From Pseudomonas karstica (GTDB lineage: Bacteria; Pseudomonadota; Gammaproteobacteria; Pseudomonadales; Pseudomonadaceae): 64,000 nt of DNA. A program made the position numbers and the translations under genes. The notes under the pieces are model-generated. The model made no database searches. It was not told the origin of the DNA and saw only the letters and a program-made list of their open reading frames with translations. Each line of letters begins with the position of its first letter. Position 1 is the stretch's first letter. Shown piece after piece: positions 37,605 through 46,423 of the stretch. The stretch lies in NCBI RefSeq assembly GCF_009707515.1, contig NZ_WLYI01000019.1, positions 59,017 to 123,016 of the forward strand. Direction: 5' to 3'.

Positions 37605-38341
37605 TGTAGGGTCAACGCCTCGCGGATACGTTGGACCGCCGCCACCGAACTGGCGTTGTCACCGTGTACGCACAGGGTATTGGCCTGCAAATGCAGGGCG
37701 CTGCCATCACTGGCGGTCAGGGGGCCGCCCCGGGAAATAGTCAGGGCCTGCTCGATGATTTTTTCCGCTTCATGGTGCACGGCACCCGGTAATTGCCGCG
37801 ACACCAGATGACCGTTGCTGTCATAGGCACGATCGGCGAACGCTTCGAACCATAGCGTTACACCATATTCATCGCCCAAGGCCTGGGCCGCGCTGTTATC
37901 ACGGGTCGCCATCAACATCAGTGGCAATTCGCCGTAAGCCGCCACGGCCTCGATCACCGCCCGCAACTGCTCGGGCTTGGCCATCATGTCGTTGTACATC
38001 GCGCCATGGGGCTTGACGTAGCTGACCCGCCCCCCTTGAGCCCGGCAAATCCCATCGAGCGCGCCGATCTGGTAGTGCAACAGGTCCTGGATTTCTTGGG
38101 GGGTGTAGGCCATGGAACGGCGACCGAACCCCGCAAGATCCTGATACGCCGGGTGCGCGCCGACCTGTACACCAAGCTGGAACGCCAGGCTGACGGTCTT
38201 GCGCATGATGCTCGGGTCGCCGGCGTGAAAGCCGCAAGCCACATTGGCGCAATCAATAAACGGCATGACCTCGGCATCCAGACCCAAGGTCCAATTGCCA
38301 AAGCTTTCGCCGATGTCGCAGTTCAATAGCAGGCGGCTCAC
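37601..38341 (-). CDS. pxpA: 5-oxoprolinase subunit PxpA (LamB/YcsF family)
   Basis: A 246-residue LamB/YcsF-family protein. The start is best placed at GTG 38341 ([17 protein letters not shown]), which has AGGAG eight bases upstream and gives the usual length of about 250; a longer frame to 38479 would add an unrelated 46-residue extension. The motifs [18 protein letters not shown] and VKPHGAMYN, with the metal-binding-like Asp and His residues, are conserved. It is the first gene of the pxpABC operon and is divergent from a LysR gene. Confidence 0.92.
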   Translation of the reverse strand: MSRLLLNCDIGESFGNWTLGLDAEVMPFIDCANVACGFHAGDPSIMRKTVSLAFQLGVQVGAHPAYQDLAGFGRRSMAYTPQEIQDLLHYQIGALDGICRAQGGRVSYVKPHGAMYNDMMAKPEQLRAVIEAVAAYGELPLMLMATRDNSAAQALGDEYGVTLWFEAFADRAYDSNGHLVSRQLPGAVHHEAEKIIEQALTISRGGPLTASDGSALHLQANTLCVHGDNASSVAAVQRIREALTLQ

Positions 38342-38379
38342 GGTGAGGACTCCTGTAGGCTTTATTTTTTGTAGTGTGG

Positions 38380-38467
38380 GATCTTTTACCAAGATCTCGC
38401 AACGAATGTTGTCCTGAACCCCAACGACGCTTATCGTGAGACGGCTCGATTTTTGGCGTTTGCCAAA
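38380..38467. promoter_or_regulatory. Divergent control region with two inverted repeats
   Basis: GATCTT-TTACC-AAGATC (38380-38396) contains a T-N11-A core typical of LysR binding sites and lies about 40 bases before pxpA. TTTGGC-GTTT-GCCAAA (38452-38467) lies about 50 bases before the LysR gene. Both are perfect. Confidence 0.5.
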
Positions 38468-38519
38468 GGCTGCGTCCAACTAATAAAAACCGATCCTTGC
38501 ATAAGAAAAAGTTGATCCC

Positions 38520-39449
38520 ATGAATTTGAAGTTCCTTGAAACCTTCGTCTGGGTGGCCAAGCTCAAGAGTTTTCGCCTCACGGCAGAGAAACTCTTCACC
38601 ACCCAGGCCTCGATCTCCAGCCGTATTGCAGTGCTGGAAAACGAGTTGGGGGTGAAGCTGTTCCTGCGTGACTCCCGTGGCGTGAGCCTGACGCCGGAAG
38701 GCTTGAAGGTGCTCGACTATGCCGAGCAAATGATGGTCACCATGCAAGGGCTCAAGCAGTCACTGGAAACCACCAGCAGCAAGGTCGGACGGATCCGCAT
38801 CGGGGCGATGGACACGGTGATTCACACCTGGCTCAGCCCGTTGGTGGCGGAGTTGATGGACCGCTTTCCACTGGTGGAAATCGAACTGGTCGCCGATACC
38901 GCGCTTAACCTCTGCGATCAACTGCAAAAAGGCTTTCTCGACTTGATCCTGCAAACCGACCTGCTGCGCCAGGAAACCCTGCGCAGCCTGGAGCTGGCCA
39001 GCCACCCCATGGGCTGGATCGTCGCCAGCCAGTCGATCTATAACCGCGAGTACGCCTCCCTCGCCGAACTGGCCCAGGAGCGCATCATCACCTACTCGAA
39101 AAACTCCCATCCGCATCAGGACGTACTGAGCCTGATGCAGGCCAACGGCGTCGCCGCGCCGCGGATGAACTGCGTGAACTCGGTGTCGGCGATCACCCGT
39201 TTGCTGCGCGATGGGTTCGGGATTGGCGCGTTGCCGCCGGTGCTGGTCAGCGAAGAGCTGGCACGAGGCGAATTGGTGATGCTGCCCATGACGCAACAAC
39301 CGCCGAACCTGCAAGTGGTGGTGTCCTGGCGGGTGGGGGTGGAGTTGGTGGAGGAGATTGTCGGGCTGTGCCAGAAAGTGGTGGCCCGGTATGCACAGCA
39401 AGTGGGTGAAGAATTGATGGTACTGAGCAAACCCACAAGCGGCGCATAG
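38520..39449 (+). CDS. LysR-family regulator, probably of pxpABC
   Basis: A 309-residue LysR-type regulator with the N-terminal helix-turn-helix (MNLKFLETFVWVAKLKSFRL, then AEKLFTTQASISSRIAVLEN) and a two-lobed effector domain. The gene is divergent from pxpABC with 178 bases between the starts, and that space holds two inverted repeats including a LysR-type site. Control of the oxoprolinase operon in response to 5-oxoproline or a related compound is a fair inference; it has not been seen in the sequence. Confidence 0.9.
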   Translation: MNLKFLETFVWVAKLKSFRLTAEKLFTTQASISSRIAVLENELGVKLFLRDSRGVSLTPEGLKVLDYAEQMMVTMQGLKQSLETTSSKVGRIRIGAMDTVIHTWLSPLVAELMDRFPLVEIELVADTALNLCDQLQKGFLDLILQTDLLRQETLRSLELASHPMGWIVASQSIYNREYASLAELAQERIITYSKNSHPHQDVLSLMQANGVAAPRMNCVNSVSAITRLLRDGFGIGALPPVLVSEELARGELVMLPMTQQPPNLQVVVSWRVGVELVEEIVGLCQKVVARYAQQVGEELMVLSKPTSGA

Positions 39450-39479
39450 CTGACTGACATCCCAAGCATGGGATAACAG

Positions 39480-40022
39480 CTACAACCCTTTCAAATTCCG
39501 CTCTTCAATCGGCCGGCTCTGGCGCAGACGCTTGCCGCCCAGCACGACCCAGTCGATCAGGCGGAACAGGCATTCCAGGCCAAACGACAGCAACATCGCC
39601 CCACCCAGGCCCCAACCCATGGCTTCGGGGGTCAGCAGCAACTGGTAGCTATAGCCCTTCCAGGTTTCCTGGCGAATATCCGGGTCGGCGGCCACCGCTA
39701 CCTGCAGGGCGCGGATGTACCAGGGGCCCTGCATCGCCTGGAACTGCTTGTCCAAGGCGACCTGGCGGTCGAGCAGCGTACCAAGGCTGTTGGCATCGCT
39801 GCGAAAGACCGGGTCATCGCTGGCCCGGTAATGGGCCACCAGGGCTTGTAAATCGCCATTGAAGAACTGCCGTGCCGTGGTATCAAAGCCACGCAAACCG
39901 GCCTGGGCCTCGATCAGATGGGCTTCGACCCGCTTGGCGTAGTCATTGATAAATCCCGGCACTTGCACACCGACCAACAAGCCAATGGCAAACAGCACCA
40001 GTCGCAAATAGCTGAGCAACAT
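39480..40022 (-). CDS. DUF2937 membrane protein
   Basis: A 180-residue protein with one N-terminal hydrophobic helix (LLSYLRLVLFAIGLLVGVQV) and one near residue 145-165 (MGWGLGGAMLLSFGLECLFR), the two ends probably cytoplasmic and the helical charged middle outside. This is the DUF2937 layout. AAGGA lies seven bases before the ATG at 40022. It is the third gene of an operon with a class II amidotransferase and a small membrane protein. Function unknown. Confidence 0.8.
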   Translation of the reverse strand: MLLSYLRLVLFAIGLLVGVQVPGFINDYAKRVEAHLIEAQAGLRGFDTTARQFFNGDLQALVAHYRASDDPVFRSDANSLGTLLDRQVALDKQFQAMQGPWYIRALQVAVAADPDIRQETWKGYSYQLLLTPEAMGWGLGGAMLLSFGLECLFRLIDWVVLGGKRLRQSRPIEERNLKGL

Positions 40023-40033
40023 CGTCGATGTCC

Positions 40034-40810
40034 TTATGCGGTTATACCCTGGCTGACGCATTCGCCACGTCGCCACAGGCTCCACTGTCCCGGTTCGTAA
40101 CGGGTCCAGGTTTCGTTTTCGGTCAAGGGTTCGGTCGCGATGACCGTCACCACATCATTGGGAGTGGTTTCAGCCTGAAAATCGACGATCACGTCGACAT
40201 CTTTCAGGCGTGCGGGGCCAAATGGCGCACGACGGGTGATCTGCGCCAGTTTGGTCGAGCAATAGCAAAACAGCCAGTCTCCGTCGCTGAGCAGGCAGTT
40301 GAATACGCCTTTGCTGCGGTATTCACTGCAGGCGGCGATCAGGTCCGGCAGCATGTGCTCGATGTCCACCGGCTCCGGGAAAGCCTCGCGTACCCGGTTG
40401 AGCAAATCGCAGAACGCCGCTTCGCTGTCGGTATCGCCCACAGGGCGGTAGAAGGTAGCGCGAGGAGTGAAGCCCGCCAGTTGCCCGTTATGGGCAAAAC
40501 ACCAGTTACGGCCCCACAGCTCGCGGACGAACGGGTGGGTATTGGACAGGCATACCTTGCCTACATTGGCCTGACGGATATGGCCAATCACGACTTCGCT
40601 CTTGATGGGGTAACGCTGCACCAGCAAGGCAACTTCCGATTCGCTACTGGCGGCCGGGTCCTGGAACAGGCGCAGGCCACGCCCCTCATAGAAAGCAATG
40701 CCCCAACCGTCGCGGTGGGGGCCGGTGCGACCGCCCCGCTGCATCAGCCCGGTAAAGCTGAAGACGATATCGGTCGGTACGTTGGCACTCATGCCCAATA
40801 ATTCACACAT
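40034..40810 (-). CDS. Class II glutamine amidotransferase (YafJ-like)
   Basis: A 258-residue stand-alone glutaminase-domain protein. Cys2 in [10 protein letters not shown] is the N-terminal nucleophile exposed after Met removal; [15 protein letters not shown] and [10 protein letters not shown] complete the glutamine site. There is no synthase domain, as in E. coli YafJ, so the acceptor of ammonia is unknown. It sits 11 bases before the DUF2937 gene and 30 bases after a small membrane-protein gene on the same strand, forming a probable operon. Confidence 0.9.
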   Translation of the reverse strand: MCELLGMSANVPTDIVFSFTGLMQRGGRTGPHRDGWGIAFYEGRGLRLFQDPAASSESEVALLVQRYPIKSEVVIGHIRQANVGKVCLSNTHPFVRELWGRNWCFAHNGQLAGFTPRATFYRPVGDTDSEAAFCDLLNRVREAFPEPVDIEHMLPDLIAACSEYRSKGVFNCLLSDGDWLFCYCSTKLAQITRRAPFGPARLKDVDVIVDFQAETTPNDVVTVIATEPLTENETWTRYEPGQWSLWRRGECVSQGITA

Positions 40811-40840
40811 ATCAGGGCTCTCGCAGCAGGGTGGACAACG

Positions 40841-41293
40841 TTAAAGACGCGGTTCGACCCGCAGGCTGCCGGTAGGGACAGCCGGGCGGCCAGCAAAGGG
40901 CTCGTCGTCCGGCTCTGCCGCTGCCGCGGCGATAGCGGCCTTCTGCTCACGGCGGGCCTTGGTAGCACGTTCGATGGACCAGCGGATCAGTACAAACACC
41001 AGGTACACAACGAAGGCGATGATCGTGTACATCAACAAATCGGAAATCGCCCGCCAGGCGTTGTTGCCGACCTTGAGCAACAGGTCCAGGGCGGTGATGG
41101 CCACGGCCGGCGCGAACTGGGTCTTGATCGGGTCGACAATGGTCGGACTGAACAGCAACACAGCCATCAGCAACCACAGCGGTTCGCGCAGCCAGCGCCA
41201 CATCCAGCGGGTCATGGCAAACCACACCAACAGGCAGCCCAGGGCTGCAAAGGCGTAGAAACCCCAAGCGGTCAGATAGTCGTTCTCGGTCAT
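40841..41293 (-). CDS. Small inner-membrane protein, function unknown
   Basis: A 150-residue protein with three hydrophobic helices (about residues 8-26, 36-54 and 78-100), then a charged Ala-rich cytoplasmic tail (TKARREQKAAIAAAAAEPDD). I chose the ATG at 41293; another at 41302 is equally possible because neither has a strong ribosome site. It is the first gene of the operon with the class II amidotransferase and the DUF2937 protein, and is divergent from the peptidase gene. Confidence 0.75.
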   Translation of the reverse strand: MTENDYLTAWGFYAFAALGCLLVWFAMTRWMWRWLREPLWLLMAVLLFSPTIVDPIKTQFAPAVAITALDLLLKVGNNAWRAISDLLMYTIIAFVVYLVFVLIRWSIERATKARREQKAAIAAAAAEPDDEPFAGRPAVPTGSLRVEPRL

Positions 41294-41392
41294 GGTGTCC
41301 ATGGCAAGGTAGGCAAACAGGTCGCTATGATAACGACTTTTCAGTGCTGAGGCTGTACTGCCTTCGGCAAACCGCCAGACCGAGAGTGATCC

Positions 41393-43447
41393 ATGCCCCC
41401 ATCGACCCACATCACTGCCGCCCCGATTGCCCGCAAAGCCACGGGCAACGACCCTTACGCCTGGCTGCAAGAACGCGACAGCAGCGAGGTGCTCGACTAC
41501 CTCAAGGCGGAAAATGCCTGGCAAGAAGCACAGCTTGCCGATCAAGACGCGCTGCGCGAAAGCCTGTTCGAAGAGATCAAGGGGCGGATCCTCGAGACCG
41601 ATTTATCCCTGCCCTCCCCTTGGGGGCCGTATCTGTATTACACCCGCACCACGGCGGGCGATGAATACGCCCGTCACTATCGCTGCCGTCGTCCGGCAGA
41701 TGACAGCCAACAAGTGGATGAGTGCAGCGAAGCACTGCTGTTGGATCCGAACGTGCTGGCCAACGGCGGTTTTTTCGCCCTGGGTGCCTTCAGTATCAGC
41801 CCGGACCACCAGCGCCTGGCCTACAGCCTGGACACCAGCGGCGAAGAGATTTACACCCTGTACGTGAAGGAACTGGCCACCGGCAAAGTCAGTGAACTGG
41901 CATTCGAAGACTGCGACGGCAGCATGACCTGGGCCAACGACAGCCTGACGCTGTTCTTCGGCGAATTGGACGACACTCACCGTCCGCACAAGCTCTATCG
42001 CTACCGCCTGGACGGCACCACCGCCGAAGAGGTGTTCCATGAGCCGGACGGACGCTTCTTCCTGCATTGCTACCGCGCCAGCTCTGAACGGCAACTGCTG
42101 CTGTCCCTGGGCAGCAAGACCACCAGCGAAATCTGGGCCCTGGACGCCAATCAGCCACACCAGGCCTTTACCTGCCTGGCACCGAGAGTTGAAGGCCATG
42201 AATACGATGTCGACCACGGCAAGCTCGATGACCAGTGGGCCTGGTTTATCCGCAGCAACTGCGACGGTATCAACTTCGCGTTGTTCCAGGCCGTCGACAG
42301 CGGCAACGTGCCGTCCCAGGACGACTGGCAAAACCTGATCCCCCACAGCGACACCGTGATGATCGAGGGCCTGAGCCTCAATGCCCAGGCCATGACCCTG
42401 AGCCTGCGCGAAGGCGGCCTGCCGATTATCGAAGTTCACCCACAAGGCTTGCCGGCTTATCAGGTGCAACTGCCGGACGCGGCCTACAGCCTGTACGTGC
42501 AGAACAGCCTGGAGTTCGGCAGCGACAAAATCCGCCTGCGCTATGAAGCCCTGAACCGCCCGGCCCAGGTGCGTCAGTTGGCACTGGAGACGGGAGCCCA
42601 GCAAGTACTCAAGGAAACCCCGGTACTGGGCACCTTCAATGCCGACGACTACGTCAGCCAGCGGCTGTGGGCGACGTCGGTCGATGGTACCCAGGTGCCC
42701 ATCAGCCTGGTGGTCCGGCGCGACCAACTGGGCCAGCCCACGCCGTTGTACCTGTACGGCTACGGCGCCTACGGCGAAAGCCTCGACCCGTGGTTTTCCC
42801 ATGCCCGCCTGAGCTTGCTGGACCGTGGCGTGGCCTTTGCCATTGCTCATGTACGTGGCGGCGGTGAGCTGGGCGAAGCCTGGTACCGCGCTGGCAAACA
42901 GGAACACAAACAGAACACTTTCAGCGATTTTATCGCCTGCGCCGAGCACCTCATCGCCCAAGGCCTGACCACGTCCAAACAACTGGCTATCAGCGGCGGC
43001 AGTGCCGGCGGCCTATTGATCGGCGCAGTGCTCAATCAACGCCCTGAGCTGTTCCAGGCGGCGATTGCCGAAGTGCCGTTCGTCGATGTGCTCAATACCA
43101 TGCTCGACCCGGACCTGCCCCTGACCGTCACCGAATACGACGAATGGGGCAACCCCCAGGAGCCCGAGGTGTACGAACGGATCAAGGCCTACGCCCCCTA
43201 CGAAAACGTCAGCGCCCAGGCCTACCCGGCCACACTGGTGATCGCCGGCTATAACGACAGCCGCGTGCAGTATTGGGAAGCCGCGAAATGGGTGGCCAAG
43301 CTACGGACCACTTCAACCTCCGACAACCTGTTGCTGCTCAAGACCGAACTGGGGGCTGGCCATGGCGGTATGAGTGGTCGTTACCAGGGGCTACGTGACG
43401 TAGCCCTCGAATACGGATTTGTTTTCAAGGCGCTGGGGCTGGTTTAA
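41393..43447 (+). CDS. ptrB: Prolyl-oligopeptidase-family peptidase (oligopeptidase B-like)
   Basis: A 684-residue cytoplasmic serine peptidase of family S9A. An N-terminal beta-propeller region (about 60-390) precedes the alpha/beta-hydrolase domain with the triad Ser537 (ISGGSAGG), Asp622 (AGYNDSRVQ) and His657 (GAGHGGMSG). GYGAYGESLDPWFSHARLSL and VRGGGELGEAWYRAGKQEHK are typical of oligopeptidase B, which cuts short peptides after Arg or Lys. No signal peptide is present. The ribosome site is weak. Confidence 0.9.
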   Translation: MPPSTHITAAPIARKATGNDPYAWLQERDSSEVLDYLKAENAWQEAQLADQDALRESLFEEIKGRILETDLSLPSPWGPYLYYTRTTAGDEYARHYRCRRPADDSQQVDECSEALLLDPNVLANGGFFALGAFSISPDHQRLAYSLDTSGEEIYTLYVKELATGKVSELAFEDCDGSMTWANDSLTLFFGELDDTHRPHKLYRYRLDGTTAEEVFHEPDGRFFLHCYRASSERQLLLSLGSKTTSEIWALDANQPHQAFTCLAPRVEGHEYDVDHGKLDDQWAWFIRSNCDGINFALFQAVDSGNVPSQDDWQNLIPHSDTVMIEGLSLNAQAMTLSLREGGLPIIEVHPQGLPAYQVQLPDAAYSLYVQNSLEFGSDKIRLRYEALNRPAQVRQLALETGAQQVLKETPVLGTFNADDYVSQRLWATSVDGTQVPISLVVRRDQLGQPTPLYLYGYGAYGESLDPWFSHARLSLLDRGVAFAIAHVRGGGELGEAWYRAGKQEHKQNTFSDFIACAEHLIAQGLTTSKQLAISGGSAGGLLIGAVLNQRPELFQAAIAEVPFVDVLNTMLDPDLPLTVTEYDEWGNPQEPEVYERIKAYAPYENVSAQAYPATLVIAGYNDSRVQYWEAAKWVAKLRTTSTSDNLLLLKTELGAGHGGMSGRYQGLRDVALEYGFVFKALGLV

Positions 43448-43522
43448 GGCACTGGCGAAATGCTCAGCGAGGCACTCCGAGTCGCCGCCAAGATCATCCG
43501 CGCCATGGCTGTCCCGCCAGCT

Positions 43523-43810
43523 CTAGCTATCTGCAGCCTTGGGCTTGATGTCTTTGTGCTGCAAAGCGGGAAGCGTCTGGTCCTTGGGCGGCTTGGGCAT
43601 TGCAATCGGCGGCAGCAATGGCTCGCCACCGGCGCCAGCCGCTTTAGGCGTCGGTGGCGGGGTCACTTGGGGGTAAGGTGTAGGTGTTGCAGTGCCCGGC
43701 GCACCCGGCGTGGGTGCGGGAGGGATTGGCACGGTTTGCAACTCCTGCGCGTACGCAGTGCTCAAGGTGAGCGCGCCCCATACAATGACCGTTAGAATGC
43801 TGCACTTCAT
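43523..43810 (-). CDS. Small Pro-rich exported protein
   Basis: A 95-residue protein with a signal peptide (MKCSILTVIVWGALTLSTAYA) followed by a mature part in which roughly a third of residues are Pro (PIPPAPTPGAPGTATPTPYP). The composition predicts an extended, disordered chain, like a wall-spanning or linker segment. GGAG is seven bases before the ATG at 43810. It is divergent from the spermidine-synthase-like gene and converges on the peptidase gene. No family is recognised. Confidence 0.65.
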   Translation of the reverse strand: MKCSILTVIVWGALTLSTAYAQELQTVPIPPAPTPGAPGTATPTPYPQVTPPPTPKAAGAGGEPLLPPIAMPKPPKDQTLPALQHKDIKPKAADS

Positions 43811-43891
43811 CGATGGCTCCATGGCCTGACTGTAATCCAGTCCCAAGGCTACTCCCAACCGCGTAAGAATGCCCTTCCCAATGAGATTCCC

Positions 43892-44578
43892 ATGAAACGT
43901 TTCGTTCTGCTGGACACCACCCCGATTCCCGATAACGGCGGTGCCTTGTGCCTGTTCGAATACGGCGAGGACTTTGTCATCAAGATCCAGGGCGGTGACG
44001 GTGGCCAACTGATGAACACGCGCATGCACGGCTCCGAAGACGCTTTGGCGGAAATTCCGTGCCGCAAGGTAGCCGGCCGGCCTGGTTCGCGGGTGTTAAT
44101 TGGCGGACTGGGCATGGGTTTTACCCTGGCCTCGGCGCTCAAGCACCTGGGCAAGACCGCCGAAGTGGTGGTCGCCGAGTTGGTGCCTGGCGTTGTGGAG
44201 TGGAATCGCGGCCCCCTGGGAGAAAAGTCCGGGCGACCACTGCTGGACCCGCGCACGGTGATTCGCATGGAAGACGTGGCCAAGGTGCTGCAGGCCGAGC
44301 CCCAGGGTTTTGACGCTATCATGCTGGATGTCGACAACGGCCCCGAAGGCCTGACGCAGAAAGCCAACAGCTGGCTGTATTCCGCCGGCGGCCTGAGTGC
44401 CTGCGCCAAGGCCCTGCGGCCCAAGGGCGTGTTGGCGGTGTGGTCGGCCAGCGCCGATAAGCAGTTCAGCGAGAAACTGCGCAAGGCCGGCTTCAAGGCT
44501 GAGGAAGTGCAGGTCTTTGCCCATGGCAACAAGGGCACCCGGCATACCATCTGGATTGCCGAAAAACTCAAGGGCTGA
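43892..44578 (+). CDS. Spermidine-synthase-like (polyamine aminopropyltransferase fold) protein
   Basis: A 228-residue Rossmann-fold protein related to spermidine synthase. The nucleotide-binding loop VLIGGLGMGFTLASALKHLG around residues 68-87 and the acidic AIMLDVDNGPEG around 143-154 are present, but it is shorter than true SpeE (about 280-290) and lacks the usual GGGDG motif and the DSTDP-type gate. It therefore probably acts on another substrate or is a methyltransferase-like relative. It stands alone between a Pro-rich protein gene and a RarD-like gene. Confidence 0.8.
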   Translation: MKRFVLLDTTPIPDNGGALCLFEYGEDFVIKIQGGDGGQLMNTRMHGSEDALAEIPCRKVAGRPGSRVLIGGLGMGFTLASALKHLGKTAEVVVAELVPGVVEWNRGPLGEKSGRPLLDPRTVIRMEDVAKVLQAEPQGFDAIMLDVDNGPEGLTQKANSWLYSAGGLSACAKALRPKGVLAVWSASADKQFSEKLRKAGFKAEEVQVFAHGNKGTRHTIWIAEKLKG

Positions 44579-44611
44579 AACAGCCCCTGAATTCGCTGCG
44601 CGGGTCGTGGA

Positions 44612-45496
44612 TCAAATCGACCGGCGCAATCGATTCAAATGCCTCAAGCCTTCCAACACCAACACCAACACCGCCAGCCAGATTGGCAGATAGGTCATCC
44701 ATTGGCCCGGCTTAAGGCTGTCCCCCAGCATCAACGACACCGCCACCAACAGCACAGGCTCAGCGTAACTGAGCAAACCGAACAAGCTGAACGGCAATAG
44801 GCGACTGGCCATAATGTAGGAATAACCCGCTGCCGCGCTGACCAACCCCATGAGCGGCACCAGCCAATAGAGCGCTGGGCGGTTCATCAGGATCTCGCTG
44901 ATTGGTCCACCACCAAGGACGAACCATAGCGCCACAGGAATCATCAGCATCATGTCCAGCCATAGGCCTCCCAGGTTATCGGTGCCACAGCGCCGGCGCA
45001 GTACGAAATACAGCGGATAGCCGACGCACACCACCAGCGTCGTCCAGGAGAACCCACCCGTGCGGTACAACTCATTGGCTACACCCACCGCAGATAACGC
45101 GGCGGCAATCTTTTGCAAGTAGGAAAGGCGCTCGCCGTAAACGATACGACCCGTAATGACCATGGTCAGCGGCAACAAAAAATAACCCAGCGAAACATCC
45201 AGACCGTGGCCATTAAGCGGCGCCCACATGAAAATCCATAACTGGACACCGACCAACGCACTGGTCAGCACAACGAAAGGCAGCAAGGCCGGCCTATCGC
45301 GCAAGCGCTTGTAGATCATCGGGACCCACTTCCAATCTCCGGAGAGACAGAGCAGCAGTGTCATGAAGGGCAACGAAATAAGCATTCGCCAGCCAAATAT
45401 TTGCTGGCCATTCAATGGTTCAAGAAGGGAGGTAAAGTAATACAGCACGCCGAACAGGAAGGAGGCGGAAACCGCCAGAACAACACCTTTAGACAC
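44612..45496 (-). CDS. RarD-like EamA/DMT transporter
   Basis: A 294-residue inner-membrane carrier with ten hydrophobic segments. FGWRMLISLPFMTLLLCLSG, FMWAPLNGHGLDVSLGYFLL and PLTMVITGRIVYGERLSYLQ resemble RarD, the EamA subgroup linked to chloramphenicol sensitivity. The best start is GTG 45496 (VSKGVVLAVSASFLFGV), with GAGG six bases upstream; an ATG at 45520 has none. A perfect 19-base palindrome lies about 50 bases upstream, in the leader. Confidence 0.85.
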   Translation of the reverse strand: MSKGVVLAVSASFLFGVLYYFTSLLEPLNGQQIFGWRMLISLPFMTLLLCLSGDWKWVPMIYKRLRDRPALLPFVVLTSALVGVQLWIFMWAPLNGHGLDVSLGYFLLPLTMVITGRIVYGERLSYLQKIAAALSAVGVANELYRTGGFSWTTLVVCVGYPLYFVLRRRCGTDNLGGLWLDMMLMIPVALWFVLGGGPISEILMNRPALYWLVPLMGLVSAAAGYSYIMASRLLPFSLFGLLSYAEPVLLVAVSLMLGDSLKPGQWMTYLPIWLAVLVLVLEGLRHLNRLRRSI

Positions 45497-45544
45497 AACA
45501 GCCTCTACAAACAAGCACATTTATTTAATTGAAGCAGGAAGGTT

Positions 45545-45563
45545 CATTCACTCAGAGTGAATG
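45545..45563. promoter_or_regulatory. Perfect palindrome upstream of the RarD-like gene
   Basis: CATTCACTC-A-GAGTGAATG, 9-bp arms around one base, 49 bases upstream of the GTG. It lies downstream of the candidate promoter, where a bound repressor could block transcription. Confidence 0.6.
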
Positions 45564-45589
45564 TTAGCGAGACGAACATCAGGCATTTA

Positions 45590-45618
45590 TTAATAGACAC
45601 TCACAGCGCTATAACTAA
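45590..45618 (-). promoter_or_regulatory. Candidate promoter of the RarD-like gene
   Basis: On the minus strand TTAGTT (45613-45618) and TATTAA (45590-45595) are 17 bases apart. The -10 box is good, the -35 box weak. Confidence 0.3.
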
Positions 45619-46423
45619 CACACAGGATTAACCCTGAACTGTTCAGCAATAAGGATTTGGTGCCTCGTCTTTTTTATTGTATGCACGACGATCATCAGAC
45701 ACTTCAACTGGCCCGACTTCGGTCATTGGAAGCAGTACACTCTGGACGAGCGCCTCTGATTTGAAACGCCCCAACCTCACCCTCAGAGGGTTGACGCCGG
45801 GATGGGAAACCCGAATCAACGGGGACAGCCTGTTACAGGTCGGGGTGAACAGTCTTCAGGGAAGCCCTGACACGCTCACCGGCCACTCGTGTTCTTCATG
45901 ACCTTGCCAGGTCATATTCTCCGAGAGACCCGTCTCGGAACGAATGAACGTTTTAACACCTGATGCCACCACAAGCCAAACTAACGGCAATGGGCCAGAA
46001 GGCGCCACATTAAAGACTTCTAGCAAGTTAGTCCAATAATTTCTGGTAATTAATTTGCTTCACCCAAAGTGAAACACTCAAGGGCATTTAATTCGATACC
46101 TGCTCAGCCATTACTGTATATTTAGCCGCTATACGCCTAGCAAATAATCGAGCAAGTTACTCTTTGCCATCGCCCAGGCCGTTGGTTTCGCAGTATTCGT
46201 CGAACGCCTGTCCGCACGCGTGTCGAAAACGCCTGAGCTTGAACAGCGCCAACAATCATGAGTGCAGGTACATGAGCGCGAATCCTTGTGAGCTCAGTAT
46301 CGCCAATACTACAAACAATCTCTCCGGCAGCCCGTACCTCAGCTGAAAAAAGCCAGGGGCTTATTACCCCATGAGCAGCTAGAATCAACGCTATCCGTGA
46401 TCCACTAAAAGACAGGAGCCATG
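45619..46423. other. Lower-GC gap rich in inverted repeats
   Basis: About 800 bases without a convincing gene, and more AT-rich than its surroundings. Perfect inverted repeats are CTGAAC-T-GTTCAG (45634-45646), ATGACCT-TGCC-AGGTCAT (45898-45915) and TCCGAGA-GACCCG-TCTCGGA (45920-45939); TTCAC-CCAAA-GTGAA (46059-46073) resembles the palindrome before the RarD-like gene. A possible coding remnant on the minus strand lies at 46157-46345. Small RNAs or a decayed insertion are possible; none is proven. Confidence 0.5.

Noticed and set aside
45677..45901. 74-residue plus-strand frame in the palindrome-rich gap
   Set aside because: No ribosome site, unusual composition, and its end runs into an inverted repeat; kept as non-coding.
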